A DNA stretch of 64,000 nt from Pseudomonas putida. GTDB lineage: Bacteria > Pseudomonadota > Gammaproteobacteria > Pseudomonadales > Pseudomonadaceae. Both the position numbers and the translations under genes were made by a program. Positions 55,726-64,000 of the stretch are shown here, one piece after another (within the stretch, counting starts at the first letter, position 1; each line of letters begins with the position of its first letter). The notes beneath the pieces were generated by a model that was given only the letters and a program-made list of their open reading frames with translations, was not told the DNA's origin and did not search any database. The stretch covers positions 682,001 through 746,000 of the forward strand of contig NZ_JANHLC010000001.1 in the NCBI RefSeq assembly GCF_028682395.1, in the 5' to 3' direction.

Positions 55726-56067
55726 CTAGACCTCGACATCCACCCACAGGCCCTGGCGCGGTGCATCGTCGATCAACGGCACCACCGGCACGGTGTTGTC
55801 GGCATTGAGTTCATCACCCGGCACCGCCAGGTGCTCTTCGGGGTCCTCGTTGGCCTCCTGCTCGCGTCGCCGCTTGCGCTGCTGGCGTTGCTGTTCTTCC
55901 CGCAACAACAGGGAGGCCTGCTCGCTGTCGCGATTCTTCAGGTCGATCGTACTTTCATTGGAGCCAGGCTGAACCGACACCACGGGGGGAATATCCGGGC
56001 GCGGCTTGATCGGATCCTGCTGTGAGGTGATCGGCACGACGCTGAGCGGAAGTATCGGTGGCAGCAT
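55726..56067 (-). CDS. Conserved hypothetical protein, charged and Pro-rich
   Basis: Protein of 113 residues. The first third is Pro-rich (MLPPILPLSVVPITSQQDP), the middle is a highly charged Glu/Arg/Gln helix (LLLREEQQRQQRKRRREQEA) and the end is acidic. It probably lacks a compact fold apart from a coiled helix. Similar Pseudomonas proteins are sometimes labelled aspartate-semialdehyde dehydrogenase in databases, a label the sequence does not support. Function unknown. Confidence 0.62.
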   Translation of the reverse strand: MLPPILPLSVVPITSQQDPIKPRPDIPPVVSVQPGSNESTIDLKNRDSEQASLLLREEQQRQQRKRRREQEANEDPEEHLAVPGDELNADNTVPVVPLIDDAPRQGLWVDVEV

Positions 56068-56307
56068 TGTTTTAGTTCTCCTGTCAGCAGGATGTCGGCT
56101 GCGGGCACAAGCACTTGAGCCATTGGTCGAAAACTTGTGACCTAGTTAACACACATCCGTGCCCTGCTTCCGACAAATAGCCCGTCAACCGGGCGCAAGC
56201 CGCGTCTGGCACCTATGCTCAATCCAAGTTTTTTCTACGAGTCTTTTGGTCGCGGGGCATCGATTCCGTTAACATAGCCGGCTTTTTCAAGGCGGGAGTC
56301 AGGCAGC

Positions 56308-59157
56308 ATGGCGCAGCAGTATCAACCGGGGCAACGCTGGATCAGTGACAGCGAAGCCGAGCTAGGTCTAGGCACCGTTCTGGCACAGGACGGTCGCTTG
56401 CTGACCGTGCTCTACCCGGCCACTGGCGACACCCGCCAGTACGCGCTACGAAATGCCCCGCTCACGCGGGTGCGCTTCTCGCCGGGCGACACCATCACCC
56501 ATTTCGAAGGCTGGAAAATGACCGTGCGCGAGGTCGACGATGTCGACGGGCTGCTGGTCTACCACGGCCTCAATGCGCAGAACGAAGTCGTCACCCTGCC
56601 GGAAACCCAGCTGTCGAACTTTATTCAGTTCCGCCTGGCCAGCGACCGTCTGTTCGCCGGGCAGATCGACCCGCTGAGCTGGTTCTCCCTGCGTTACCAC
56701 ACCCTCGAGCACACCAGCCGCCAACTGCAATCGCCGTTGTGGGGCCTGGGTGGCGTACGCGCCCAACCCATCGCTCACCAGTTGCACATCGCCCGTGAAG
56801 TCGCCGACCGCATTGCGCCACGCGTCCTGCTGGCCGACGAAGTCGGCCTGGGCAAGACTATCGAAGCCGGCCTGGTCATCCATCGCCAACTGCTCTCGGG
56901 CCGGGCCAGCCGTGTGCTGATCCTCGTGCCAGAGAACCTGCAACACCAGTGGCTGGTGGAAATGCGCCGCCGCTTCAACCTGCAGGTGGCCCTGTTCGAT
57001 GCCGAACGCTTTATCGAGAGCGATGCCAGCAACCCCTTCGAAGACACCCAACTGGCACTGGTTGCCCTGGAATGGCTGGTCGACGACGAGAAGGCCCAGG
57101 ACGCGCTGTTCGCGGCCGGCTGGGACCTGCTGGTGGTCGACGAAGCTCACCACCTGGTCTGGCACGAAGATCAGGTCAGCCCTGAATACGCGCTGGTCGA
57201 GCAACTGGCCGAAACCATTCCCGGCGTTCTGCTGCTGACCGCCACCCCCGAGCAACTGGGCCAGGACAGCCATTTCGCCCGTCTGCGCCTGCTCGACCCG
57301 AACCGCTTCCACGACCTGGTGGCCTTTCGCGCCGAGAGCGAGAACTATCGCCCGGTGGCCGAAGCCGTGCAGGAGTTGCTGGACAAGGGCCGCCTGTCTC
57401 CAGCCGCGCACCAGACCATCCAGGGTTTCCTCGGCAACGAAGGCGAAGCCCTGCTCGCCGCCGTCAACGATGGCGACACCGAGGCCAGCGCTCGCCTGGT
57501 CCGCGAATTGCTGGACCGCCACGGCACCGGCCGTGTGCTGTTTCGCAACACCCGCGCCGCGGTCCAGGGCTTTCCGGAGCGCAAGCTGCACGCCTACCCG
57601 CTGCCCTGCCCGGACGAATACCTCGAACTGCCGCTGGGCGAACATGCCGAGCTGTACCCGGAAGTCAGCTTCCAGTCCCAGCCGGACAGCAGCGACGAAG
57701 AACGCTGGTGGCGCTTCGACCCGCGCGTCGAATGGCTGATCGACACCCTGAAAATGCTCAAGCGCACCAAGGTCCTGGTCATCTGCGCCCACGCCGAAAC
57801 CGCCATGGACCTGGAAGACGCCCTGCGCGTGCGCTCCGGCATCCCGGCGACAGTGTTCCACGAAGGCATGAATATCCTCGAGCGCGACCGCGCCGCGGCC
57901 TATTTTGCCGATGAGGAGTTTGGCGCCCAGGTCCTGATCTGCTCGGAAATCGGCAGTGAAGGCCGCAACTTCCAGTTTGCCCACCACCTGGTGCTGTTCG
58001 ATCTGCCGGCCCACCCCGACCTGCTGGAACAGCGGATCGGCCGTCTCGACCGGATCGGCCAGAAGCACACCATCGAGCTGCACGTGCCGTACCTGGAGGC
58101 CAGCCCTCAGGAGCGCCTGTTCCAGTGGTACCACGAGGCGCTGAACGCGTTCCTCAACACCTGCCCAACCGGCAACGCCCTGCAGCACCAGTACGGCCCA
58201 CGCCTGCTGCCGCTGCTGGAACCCGGCGATGACGACAGCGAATGGCAGGCGCTGATCAATGAAGCCCGTACCGAGCGCGAGCGTCTGGAAACCGAGTTGC
58301 ACACCGGTCGCGACCGTCTGCTGGAACTCAACTCCGGCGGCGCCGGCGAAGGCGAGGCACTGGTCGAGGCGATCCACGAGCAGGACGACCAGTTCGCCCT
58401 GCCGATCTATATGGAAACCCTGTTCGATGCCTTCGGCATCGACAGTGAAGACCATTCGGAAAACGCCCTGATCCTCAAGCCCAGCGAAAAGATGCTCGAC
58501 GCCAGCTTCCCCCTGGGCGACGACGAAGGGGTCACCATCACCTACGACCGCAACCAGGCGCTGTCACGCGAAGACATGCAGTTCATCACCTGGGAACACC
58601 CGATGGTGCAGGGCGGCATGGACCTGGTGCTGTCCGGCTCCATGGGCAACACCGCCGTCGCGCTGATCAAGAACAAGGCCCTCAAGCCAGGCACCGTGCT
58701 GCTGGAGTTGCTCTATGTCAGCGAAGTGGTTGCCCCACGCTCGCTGCAACTGGGACGCTACCTGCCACCGGCCGCCCTGCGCTGCTTGCTGGACAGCAAC
58801 GGCAACGACCTGTCGCCACGGGTCGCGTTCGAAACCCTAAACGACCAACTCGAAAGCGTGCCCCGGGCCAGCGCCAACAAGTTTATCCAGGCCCAGCGCG
58901 ACAGCCTGACGCCACGGATCAACGACGGCGAAGCCAAGATCGCCCCGCGCCATCTCGAGCGCGTGGCCGAAGCCAAGCGCCGCCTGGCTGCCGACACCGA
59001 TGAAGAGCTGGCGCGATTGACCGCCCTGCAGGCCGTCAACCCGACCGTGCGCGACAGCGAACTGGACGCCCTGCGCAAGCAGCGTGAACAGGGCCTGGCC
59101 ATGCTCGATAAAGCGGCCCTGCGCCTGGAAGCGATCCGCGTCCTGGTGGCTGGCTGA
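56308..59157 (+). CDS. rapA: RapA, RNA polymerase-associated ATPase
   Basis: SWI/SNF-family ATPase of 949 residues. The N-terminal tandem Tudor-like domain spans about 1-110, then helicase motif [10 protein letters not shown] near residue 174, DEAH near residue 277, and motifs V and VI in the second RecA lobe ([20 protein letters not shown] and [12 protein letters not shown] near residues 548-592). RapA recycles RNA polymerase after termination. The gene is monocistronic with a strong terminator. Confidence 0.94.
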   Translation: MAQQYQPGQRWISDSEAELGLGTVLAQDGRLLTVLYPATGDTRQYALRNAPLTRVRFSPGDTITHFEGWKMTVREVDDVDGLLVYHGLNAQNEVVTLPETQLSNFIQFRLASDRLFAGQIDPLSWFSLRYHTLEHTSRQLQSPLWGLGGVRAQPIAHQLHIAREVADRIAPRVLLADEVGLGKTIEAGLVIHRQLLSGRASRVLILVPENLQHQWLVEMRRRFNLQVALFDAERFIESDASNPFEDTQLALVALEWLVDDEKAQDALFAAGWDLLVVDEAHHLVWHEDQVSPEYALVEQLAETIPGVLLLTATPEQLGQDSHFARLRLLDPNRFHDLVAFRAESENYRPVAEAVQELLDKGRLSPAAHQTIQGFLGNEGEALLAAVNDGDTEASARLVRELLDRHGTGRVLFRNTRAAVQGFPERKLHAYPLPCPDEYLELPLGEHAELYPEVSFQSQPDSSDEERWWRFDPRVEWLIDTLKMLKRTKVLVICAHAETAMDLEDALRVRSGIPATVFHEGMNILERDRAAAYFADEEFGAQVLICSEIGSEGRNFQFAHHLVLFDLPAHPDLLEQRIGRLDRIGQKHTIELHVPYLEASPQERLFQWYHEALNAFLNTCPTGNALQHQYGPRLLPLLEPGDDDSEWQALINEARTERERLETELHTGRDRLLELNSGGAGEGEALVEAIHEQDDQFALPIYMETLFDAFGIDSEDHSENALILKPSEKMLDASFPLGDDEGVTITYDRNQALSREDMQFITWEHPMVQGGMDLVLSGSMGNTAVALIKNKALKPGTVLLELLYVSEVVAPRSLQLGRYLPPAALRCLLDSNGNDLSPRVAFETLNDQLESVPRASANKFIQAQRDSLTPRINDGEAKIAPRHLERVAEAKRRLAADTDEELARLTALQAVNPTVRDSELDALRKQREQGLAMLDKAALRLEAIRVLVAG

Positions 59158-59176
59158 TTCAGCACCGCAGCACCCA

Positions 59177-59207
59177 TAAAAAGGCCCGCGCAATGCGGGC
59201 CTTTTTT
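59177..59207 (+). terminator. Bidirectional terminator after rapA
   Basis: GGCCCGC and GCGGGCC pair around GCAAT, with AAAAA before and TTTTTT after, so the element works in both directions between rapA and the convergent transporter gene. Confidence 0.88.
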
Positions 59208-59231
59208 ATGGGTCGGTTTTATCGGGCCGTG

Positions 59232-60578
59232 TCAGACAGCCGCCGCGACTGCTGCCGGCTCCTCCAGACTCATGCCCGTGCGCATGCGTTCGGCATCCTG
59301 ACTGAAGCTGCGCGCCGCCTGGAACAGAAACAGCAGGGTAAAAAACAGCGCAACCGGAATCAGGTACATCGCATCGTGCAAGCCCACGGCCTTGAATGCC
59401 TCAGTCATGTGCTGCGCGCCCGCCGCCTGCATTGCGCCATGGGCAAAGTGATCGGACAACAAGCCCACCACCATCGGCCCCAGGCCACCTCCCAGCAAAT
59501 ACAACCCGGCAAAGAACAACGCCATGGCCGAGGCCCGCAGACGCGGCTCGACCACGTCCTGAATCGCGGTGTAGACACAGGTATAGAAGTTATAGGCAAA
59601 CAGCCAGCCGACACTGAACACCGCGACGAACACGCCAATCTCGATACGTCCAGCGTGCAGGGCCCAAGCGGTGGCCAGCGTCGAGATCGTCAGGCTAAAC
59701 CCCGCGAACAACAGCCGCCCATTGGCCACTCGCTGATGGATCTTATCGGCGACCCAGCCACCCAGGGTCAGCCCGAGCAGCCCGGTCAACCCTACGATCA
59801 CCCCGGTGGCGACTGCCGCCTCCTGCAGCGACATCTGAAAATAGCGCTGCAGCATCGGCACCATAAACGAGTTACAGGCATAGGTGGCAAAGTTGAAGGC
59901 CAGCCCCGCCAGCACCAGCCAGCGAAAGGTCGGAATTGCCAGCACCCGGCGCAGCGGCCGGCTGACCGGTGCCTGGGAGACCCGCACGGCTTCGGCGGCC
60001 CCGCGCTGCGGCTCCTTGATAAAGAACATAAAGACGGCCAGCAGCAACCCCGGCACAGCGGCAATAAAGAACGGCGCGCGCCAGCTGTCAAATGCCTGGA
60101 CCATCGCCCCGATGGTGAAGAATGCCAGCAGCAGCCCCAAGGGCAGGCCCAGCATGAAAATCCCCATGGCCCTGGCCCGACGATGGGCCGGGAACAGATC
60201 GCCAATCAGCGAATTGGCCGCCGGTGCATAACTGGCCTCGCCAATCCCCACACCCATGCGTACCAATAGAAAAGCCCAGAAGCTGCCGACCAGGCCATTG
60301 ACCGCAGTCAGCCCGCTCCAGGCGGCCAGCCCCCAGCCCATCAGCTTGCTGCGCGAACCGGTGTCGGCCATGCGCCCAAGCGGCAGACCGGCAATGGCAT
60401 AGACAATGGTAAAGGCGGTGCCGATCAGGCCAATCTGAAAGTCGCTGAGGTGCCACTCCAGGCGAATCGGCTCGATAATGATGGCGGGAATGGTGCGGTC
60501 GAAGAAATTGAACAGATTAGCCAGAAACAACAGGAACAGAATGCGCCAGGCATTCGCCGCTTGGGTCGAGTTCTGCAT
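59232..60578 (-). CDS. MFS transporter (spinster-like)
   Basis: Transporter of 448 residues with twelve predicted helices. NLFNFFDRTIPAIIIEPIRLEW near residue 20 and GVGIGEASYAPAANSLIGDLFP near residue 110 are characteristic of the spinster-like MFS branch. The substrate is unknown. The ATG at 60578 was preferred over an upstream frame from 60638 because the N-terminal extension MRITRSLATGP has no hydrophobic or family character. Confidence 0.83.
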   Translation of the reverse strand: MQNSTQAANAWRILFLLFLANLFNFFDRTIPAIIIEPIRLEWHLSDFQIGLIGTAFTIVYAIAGLPLGRMADTGSRSKLMGWGLAAWSGLTAVNGLVGSFWAFLLVRMGVGIGEASYAPAANSLIGDLFPAHRRARAMGIFMLGLPLGLLLAFFTIGAMVQAFDSWRAPFFIAAVPGLLLAVFMFFIKEPQRGAAEAVRVSQAPVSRPLRRVLAIPTFRWLVLAGLAFNFATYACNSFMVPMLQRYFQMSLQEAAVATGVIVGLTGLLGLTLGGWVADKIHQRVANGRLLFAGFSLTISTLATAWALHAGRIEIGVFVAVFSVGWLFAYNFYTCVYTAIQDVVEPRLRASAMALFFAGLYLLGGGLGPMVVGLLSDHFAHGAMQAAGAQHMTEAFKAVGLHDAMYLIPVALFFTLLFLFQAARSFSQDAERMRTGMSLEEPAAVAAAV

Positions 60579-60865
60579 GGTTCGTCTCTTTTTATTTATT
60601 GTTATCGGGCCCGTCGCTAGCGAGCGAGTAATCCTCAATCTAGTCAGGCCTTAGCCAGCTGTCTGCCACCATTCGCGAAGCTGATAGGGTCCGATGGCAA
60701 TCACTCTCGTTTGCCGGACGTCTAGATCCACCCGCGATAGCCCTCATAACCAAATCATCGCAAGCACTTTGCCATTAAGGCTTGCGGCTCACGGCCAGCT
60801 TCTATACTGCGATCATTCGTGCGCGCGCGTCATGGCAACGCAGCCCAAATGAACAGGGGCGAGTT

Positions 60866-63139
60866 ATGGAAGGACTTGGTCTGAATTTCCTCTCCGAGCT
60901 TCCAGGGAATGGTCAATTGCTGCTCAATTGCAGCCACAACCCCTTTCTGGTGCTGTTGGCGTATCTCGTCGCCTGCGCGGCCAGCTTCGCCATGCTGGAC
61001 ATGAGCGAGCGGGTCGGCCACGCCGAAAGCACCGGCGCCCGGCGCCTGTGGATCTGGGTCGGTGGCGGCTGCCTGGCCGGCGGGATCTGGACCATGCACT
61101 TCATCAGCATGCTGGCCTTCCAGACCCCCATCGAGATCAGCTACGACCTGACCACCACCCTCGTTTCCCTGCTCGTCGCCCTGCTTGCCTCGTTGCTGGC
61201 CTTGCGCACCCTGGGCCATCCCCAACCGCGCACGCGCCATTACCTGCTGGCCGCCCTCTGGATGGGCCTGGGCATCGCCGCCATGCACTACATCGGTATG
61301 GCAGCCATGCGCTCGACCGCCGTGCAGTACTACGACCCCCGGCTATTTGTCCTGTCGGTGCTGATCGCCGTCGGTGCCAGCCTGGCCGCGCTGCTCCTGG
61401 CGCGTTACTTCAGCAATGGCAGCGGGGTCATGCACCAACTCCTCAAGTTCTTCGCCACCCTGGTGATGGGCGGCGGGATCGTCAGTATGCACTTCACCGG
61501 CATGTGGTCACTGAGCCTGGTGGTACCACCGGGCAGCGACCTGCAACTGGCCGCCGGCAACAACCATGTGCAACTGAGCCTGACCATCGCCCTGATTGCC
61601 CTGTTGATTATCGGCAGCAGCATCAGCGCCGCGGTGGCCGACAAGAAACTGCAACACACGGAACACGACCTGCGCCGGGTTAACACCCTACTCAGCCAGT
61701 TGGACCAGGCACGGGTTTCACTGCAGCAGGTGGCGCACTACGACGCCCTGACCAACCTGATCAATCGCCGCGGCTTCAACCAGATCTTCGCCGAAAAACT
61801 CAGTGAGCGAGAGGCAAACGGCGGCATGCTGGCGGTGATGTTCCTCGATATCGACCATTTCAAGCGCATCAATGACAGCCTCGGCCACGATGCCGGCGAC
61901 GAGCTGCTCAAAGTCATCGCCCAGCAGATCAAGAACGCCATCCGCAGCCACGATGACGTGGTCGCACGCTTTGGTGGCGACGAATTCTGCATCCTGATCA
62001 GCCTGCGCAATCGCGAAGAGGCCCGGGGCATGGCCCAACGCATGATGCAAAAGATGAAGGAGCCGATTGAGCTGGGCGGACGCCGCATGGTCATGACCAC
62101 CAGTATCGGCATCAGCATTTTCCCGGACGATGGCCGTACCTGTGAGGAACTGCTGAAAAATGCTGACCTGGCGCTCTATCAATCCAAGGGCAACGGCCGC
62201 AACTGCCTGCATTTTTTCAGCAGCAACCTCAAGGCCAAGGCCACCCTGGAACTGCAACTGGAAGAGGAACTGCGCCACGCCCTGCGCACCGAGACCGAAT
62301 TGTTGCTGTACTACCAACCGATCTTCGAGCTCGCCAGTGGCCGGGTGACCAAGCTCGAAGCCTTGGTCCGCTGGCAGCATCCCTTACACGGTCTGCTCAG
62401 CCCCGACCGCTTTATCGCCATCGCCGAAGCCAACGGGCTGATCGCCGAACTGGACAACTGGGTCCTGCGCCGAGCCTGCCAGGACCTGAGCCTGTTATCG
62501 CGCCATGGCGGCGCGGACCTGAAGGTCGCGGTCAACTGCTCGGCCCTGAACCTGATGCGCGAGGAACTGGTCGATGAAATCCAGGCGGCCCTCGGCGCTG
62601 CCGGCCTGGAACCGCAGCGCCTGGAGCTGGAAGTCACGGAGAACGCCCTGCTGGGCAATATCGATGAAACCCTGCTGTTGCTTCAGCAGATCCGCCGTCT
62701 CGGCGTTTCGCTGTCGATCGATGACTTCGGCACCGGCTATTCATCCCTCGCCTATCTGCGGCGCCTGCCGCTCAACACCCTGAAGATCGATCGCTCGTTT
62801 ATCCAGGACATTCCCGGCGCCACCCAGGACCAGGAAATCGTCCAGGCCATCTTGATCATGGCCCACACCCTGCACCTGCAAGTGGTGACCGAAGGCGTGG
62901 AAACCGTCGAGCAGTATGAGTTTCTGCAACGCTACGGCTGCGACTTCGTACAGGGTTACCTGCTAAGCCGCCCGGTACCTCTGCACGAAATACAGCCAAT
63001 CCTCGACCCACTCAATCGTCCTCAGACGCTCACGTCGCAGATTCGGGCTCGCGATACATCTGCACCAGGGTCGACGGATCCTTTTGCAGGTAGCCCTGAC
63101 TTGCATGCAGGCGCATCAGTTGGGCGGCCAGGCCGCTAA
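60866..63139 (+). CDS. mucR: MHYT-GGDEF-EAL membrane regulator (MucR type)
   Basis: Protein of 757 residues. The N-terminal MHYT domain has seven predicted helices with repeats WTMHFISML, AAMHYIGMAAM and VSMHFTGMW, proposed to bind copper and sense NO or oxygen. A GGDEF domain follows with intact FGGDEF near residue 370 but a degenerate inhibitory site (SHDD instead of RxxD). Then comes an EAL domain with EALVRW near residue 498, DDFGTGYSS and EGVET. Both synthesis and hydrolysis of c-di-GMP look possible. The intact GGDEF favours MucR over NbdA. The last 110 bases overlap the convergent next gene. Confidence 0.85.
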   Translation: MEGLGLNFLSELPGNGQLLLNCSHNPFLVLLAYLVACAASFAMLDMSERVGHAESTGARRLWIWVGGGCLAGGIWTMHFISMLAFQTPIEISYDLTTTLVSLLVALLASLLALRTLGHPQPRTRHYLLAALWMGLGIAAMHYIGMAAMRSTAVQYYDPRLFVLSVLIAVGASLAALLLARYFSNGSGVMHQLLKFFATLVMGGGIVSMHFTGMWSLSLVVPPGSDLQLAAGNNHVQLSLTIALIALLIIGSSISAAVADKKLQHTEHDLRRVNTLLSQLDQARVSLQQVAHYDALTNLINRRGFNQIFAEKLSEREANGGMLAVMFLDIDHFKRINDSLGHDAGDELLKVIAQQIKNAIRSHDDVVARFGGDEFCILISLRNREEARGMAQRMMQKMKEPIELGGRRMVMTTSIGISIFPDDGRTCEELLKNADLALYQSKGNGRNCLHFFSSNLKAKATLELQLEEELRHALRTETELLLYYQPIFELASGRVTKLEALVRWQHPLHGLLSPDRFIAIAEANGLIAELDNWVLRRACQDLSLLSRHGGADLKVAVNCSALNLMREELVDEIQAALGAAGLEPQRLELEVTENALLGNIDETLLLLQQIRRLGVSLSIDDFGTGYSSLAYLRRLPLNTLKIDRSFIQDIPGATQDQEIVQAILIMAHTLHLQVVTEGVETVEQYEFLQRYGCDFVQGYLLSRPVPLHEIQPILDPLNRPQTLTSQIRARDTSAPGSTDPFAGSPDLHAGASVGRPGR

Positions 63140-63926
63140 GGGGCGTTGCCGAGCCCTGCTCGCGGGAGAATTTCACGGCACTATCCAGGTCCTTCAATAA
63201 CGTACGCACATGCCATTTCACCGGTTCGAAGCGACTTTCGGCCATTTGCGGGGCCAGAATCTGCAACGGCCTGGAATCGGCAAAGCCGCCGGCCAACGCC
63301 TCGGCGATCAAGCCGGCCTCGACGCCCGCCTTCTCGGCCAGGGCAATAACTTCGGCGATCACCAGCGCATTGCAGGCGACGATCATCTGGTTGCACGCCT
63401 TGGTCACCTGCCCGGCGCCGACGGCGCCCATATGCGTGACCCGCTGGCCAAGATGCTCGAGAACCGGGCGTACCCGTGCCAGATCCACAGCCTCACCGCC
63501 GACCATGATCGCCAGGCTCCCGGCCTCGGCGCCCGGCGTCCCACCGGACACCGGTGCATCCAGCCAGGCCACTCCGCAGCCCGCACGCAGCTCGGCGGCC
63601 ATTTCCCGGGTTGCCGTTGGCTCCAGACTGGAGAAGTCCACCAGCACCTGCTCGGGTCGCCCCGTCTGCGCCACTCCGTCGGCGCCAAACACCACCTCGC
63701 GCACCGCAGCCGTGTCGGCCAGGCACAGCAGGACGATATCGACCTGCTCGCAGAGCTCGGCCGGTGTGACCGCTTGTCGCGCCCCGGCGGCCACCAAGGG
63801 CGCACATTTATCCGCCCCGCGGTTCCAGACCACCAGCGGATAGCCTGCCGCCAGCAGGCGCCGGCACATCGGCAAACCCATCAAACCAATACCCGCAAAA
63901 CCCAGGGTCGGTAATAAAGTATTCAT
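63030..63926 (-). CDS. 3-hydroxyisobutyrate dehydrogenase-family oxidoreductase
   Basis: NAD(P)-dependent beta-hydroxyacid dehydrogenase of 298 residues: coenzyme motif GFAGIGLMGLPMCRRLL at the N-terminus, SGGTPGAEAGSLAIMVGG near residue 118 and the catalytic Lys in GAGQVTKACNQMI near residue 170. Members include 3-hydroxyisobutyrate, tartronate semialdehyde and 6-phosphogluconate-like dehydrogenases, and the substrate is open. The ATG at 63926 (with AAGGAA ahead) was chosen over a TTG one codon upstream. Its 3' end overlaps the MHYT gene by 110 bases on the opposite strand. Confidence 0.84.
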   Translation of the reverse strand: MNTLLPTLGFAGIGLMGLPMCRRLLAAGYPLVVWNRGADKCAPLVAAGARQAVTPAELCEQVDIVLLCLADTAAVREVVFGADGVAQTGRPEQVLVDFSSLEPTATREMAAELRAGCGVAWLDAPVSGGTPGAEAGSLAIMVGGEAVDLARVRPVLEHLGQRVTHMGAVGAGQVTKACNQMIVACNALVIAEVIALAEKAGVEAGLIAEALAGGFADSRPLQILAPQMAESRFEPVKWHVRTLLKDLDSAVKFSREQGSATPLSGLAAQLMRLHASQGYLQKDPSTLVQMYREPESAT

Positions 63927-64000
63927 CAATATTCCTTGTTCGATTAAAGAACGCCGCGCTTTGGCCGATCCAACAGAAGCCCTACAAGGATTCCCCCTAG

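Noticed and set aside
56446..58455. Minus-strand open frame of 669 codons inside rapA
   Set aside because: It is a shadow of the RapA gene. No ribosome site or motif was found.

Overview
The window is about 64 kb of GC-rich, gene-dense chromosome from a Pseudomonas, most likely of the fluorescens/putida lineage. The grounds are PhaG, a TtgABC/TtgR efflux locus with its operator, the pcaRIJFTBDC order, the OlsBA pair, RapA and several diguanylate cyclases, all of typical Pseudomonas length and sequence. No phage, transposase, CRISPR array or rRNA operon was seen. One tRNA gene, tRNA-Gly(CCC), is present.

Layout. 0-5.6 kb: a 3-hydroxyisobutyryl-CoA hydrolase-type enzyme, a Tyr/Pro/Gly-rich lipoprotein, a membrane diguanylate cyclase, a CWC protein, RsuA-type pseudouridine synthase and PhaG. 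5.76 kb: tRNA-Gly. 6.0-13.7 kb: a seven-gene minus-strand operon whose members (HAD-UbiA fusion, DprE1-like oxidase, DprE2-like reductase, GT-C glycosyltransferase, epimerase, FAD oxidase, GtrA) parallel the mycobacterial polyprenyl-phosphate-arabinose pathway. A comparable D-arabinofuranose pathway is known in some P. aeruginosa strains that glycosylate pilin. The centre of this operon is visibly AT-rich. 14.0-18.4 kb: aminotransferase plus a complete polar amino acid ABC transporter. 18.7-22.9 kb: a five-gene minor-pilin/pseudopilin cassette ending in a 714-residue PilX-like protein. 22.9-30.5 kb: a PAS-GAF-GGDEF protein, LysE exporter, RHH protein, DJ-1 protein, ClsB, YceI, a decayed IclR-type remnant, a serine hydrolase pair and a short acyl-CoA dehydrogenase-like protein.

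30.6-36.5 kb: olsBA (ornithine lipids) behind a Pho-box-like array, AcpH, an ArsR-MFS-ene-reductase operon with palindromic operators, and TtgR. 36.7-44.0 kb: ttgABC and an OprD-family porin. 44.1-52.3 kb: the beta-ketoadipate branch pcaIJF-pcaTBDC with pcaR and PcaR boxes. pcaGH is not in the window. 52.3-56.1 kb: a probable small RNA, a short conserved protein, a Pit phosphate transporter, a 36-residue CcoM-like cbb3 oxidase subunit behind two Anr boxes, and two small hypothetical proteins. 56.3-64 kb: RapA, an MFS transporter, an MHYT-GGDEF-EAL protein (MucR type) and a 3-hydroxyisobutyrate dehydrogenase-family enzyme.

The most interesting parts are the arabinofuranose-type operon, the minor-pilin cassette with its giant last member and missing Glu5 residues, the unannotated small RNA candidate between pcaR and the Pit gene, and the Anr-controlled ccoM.
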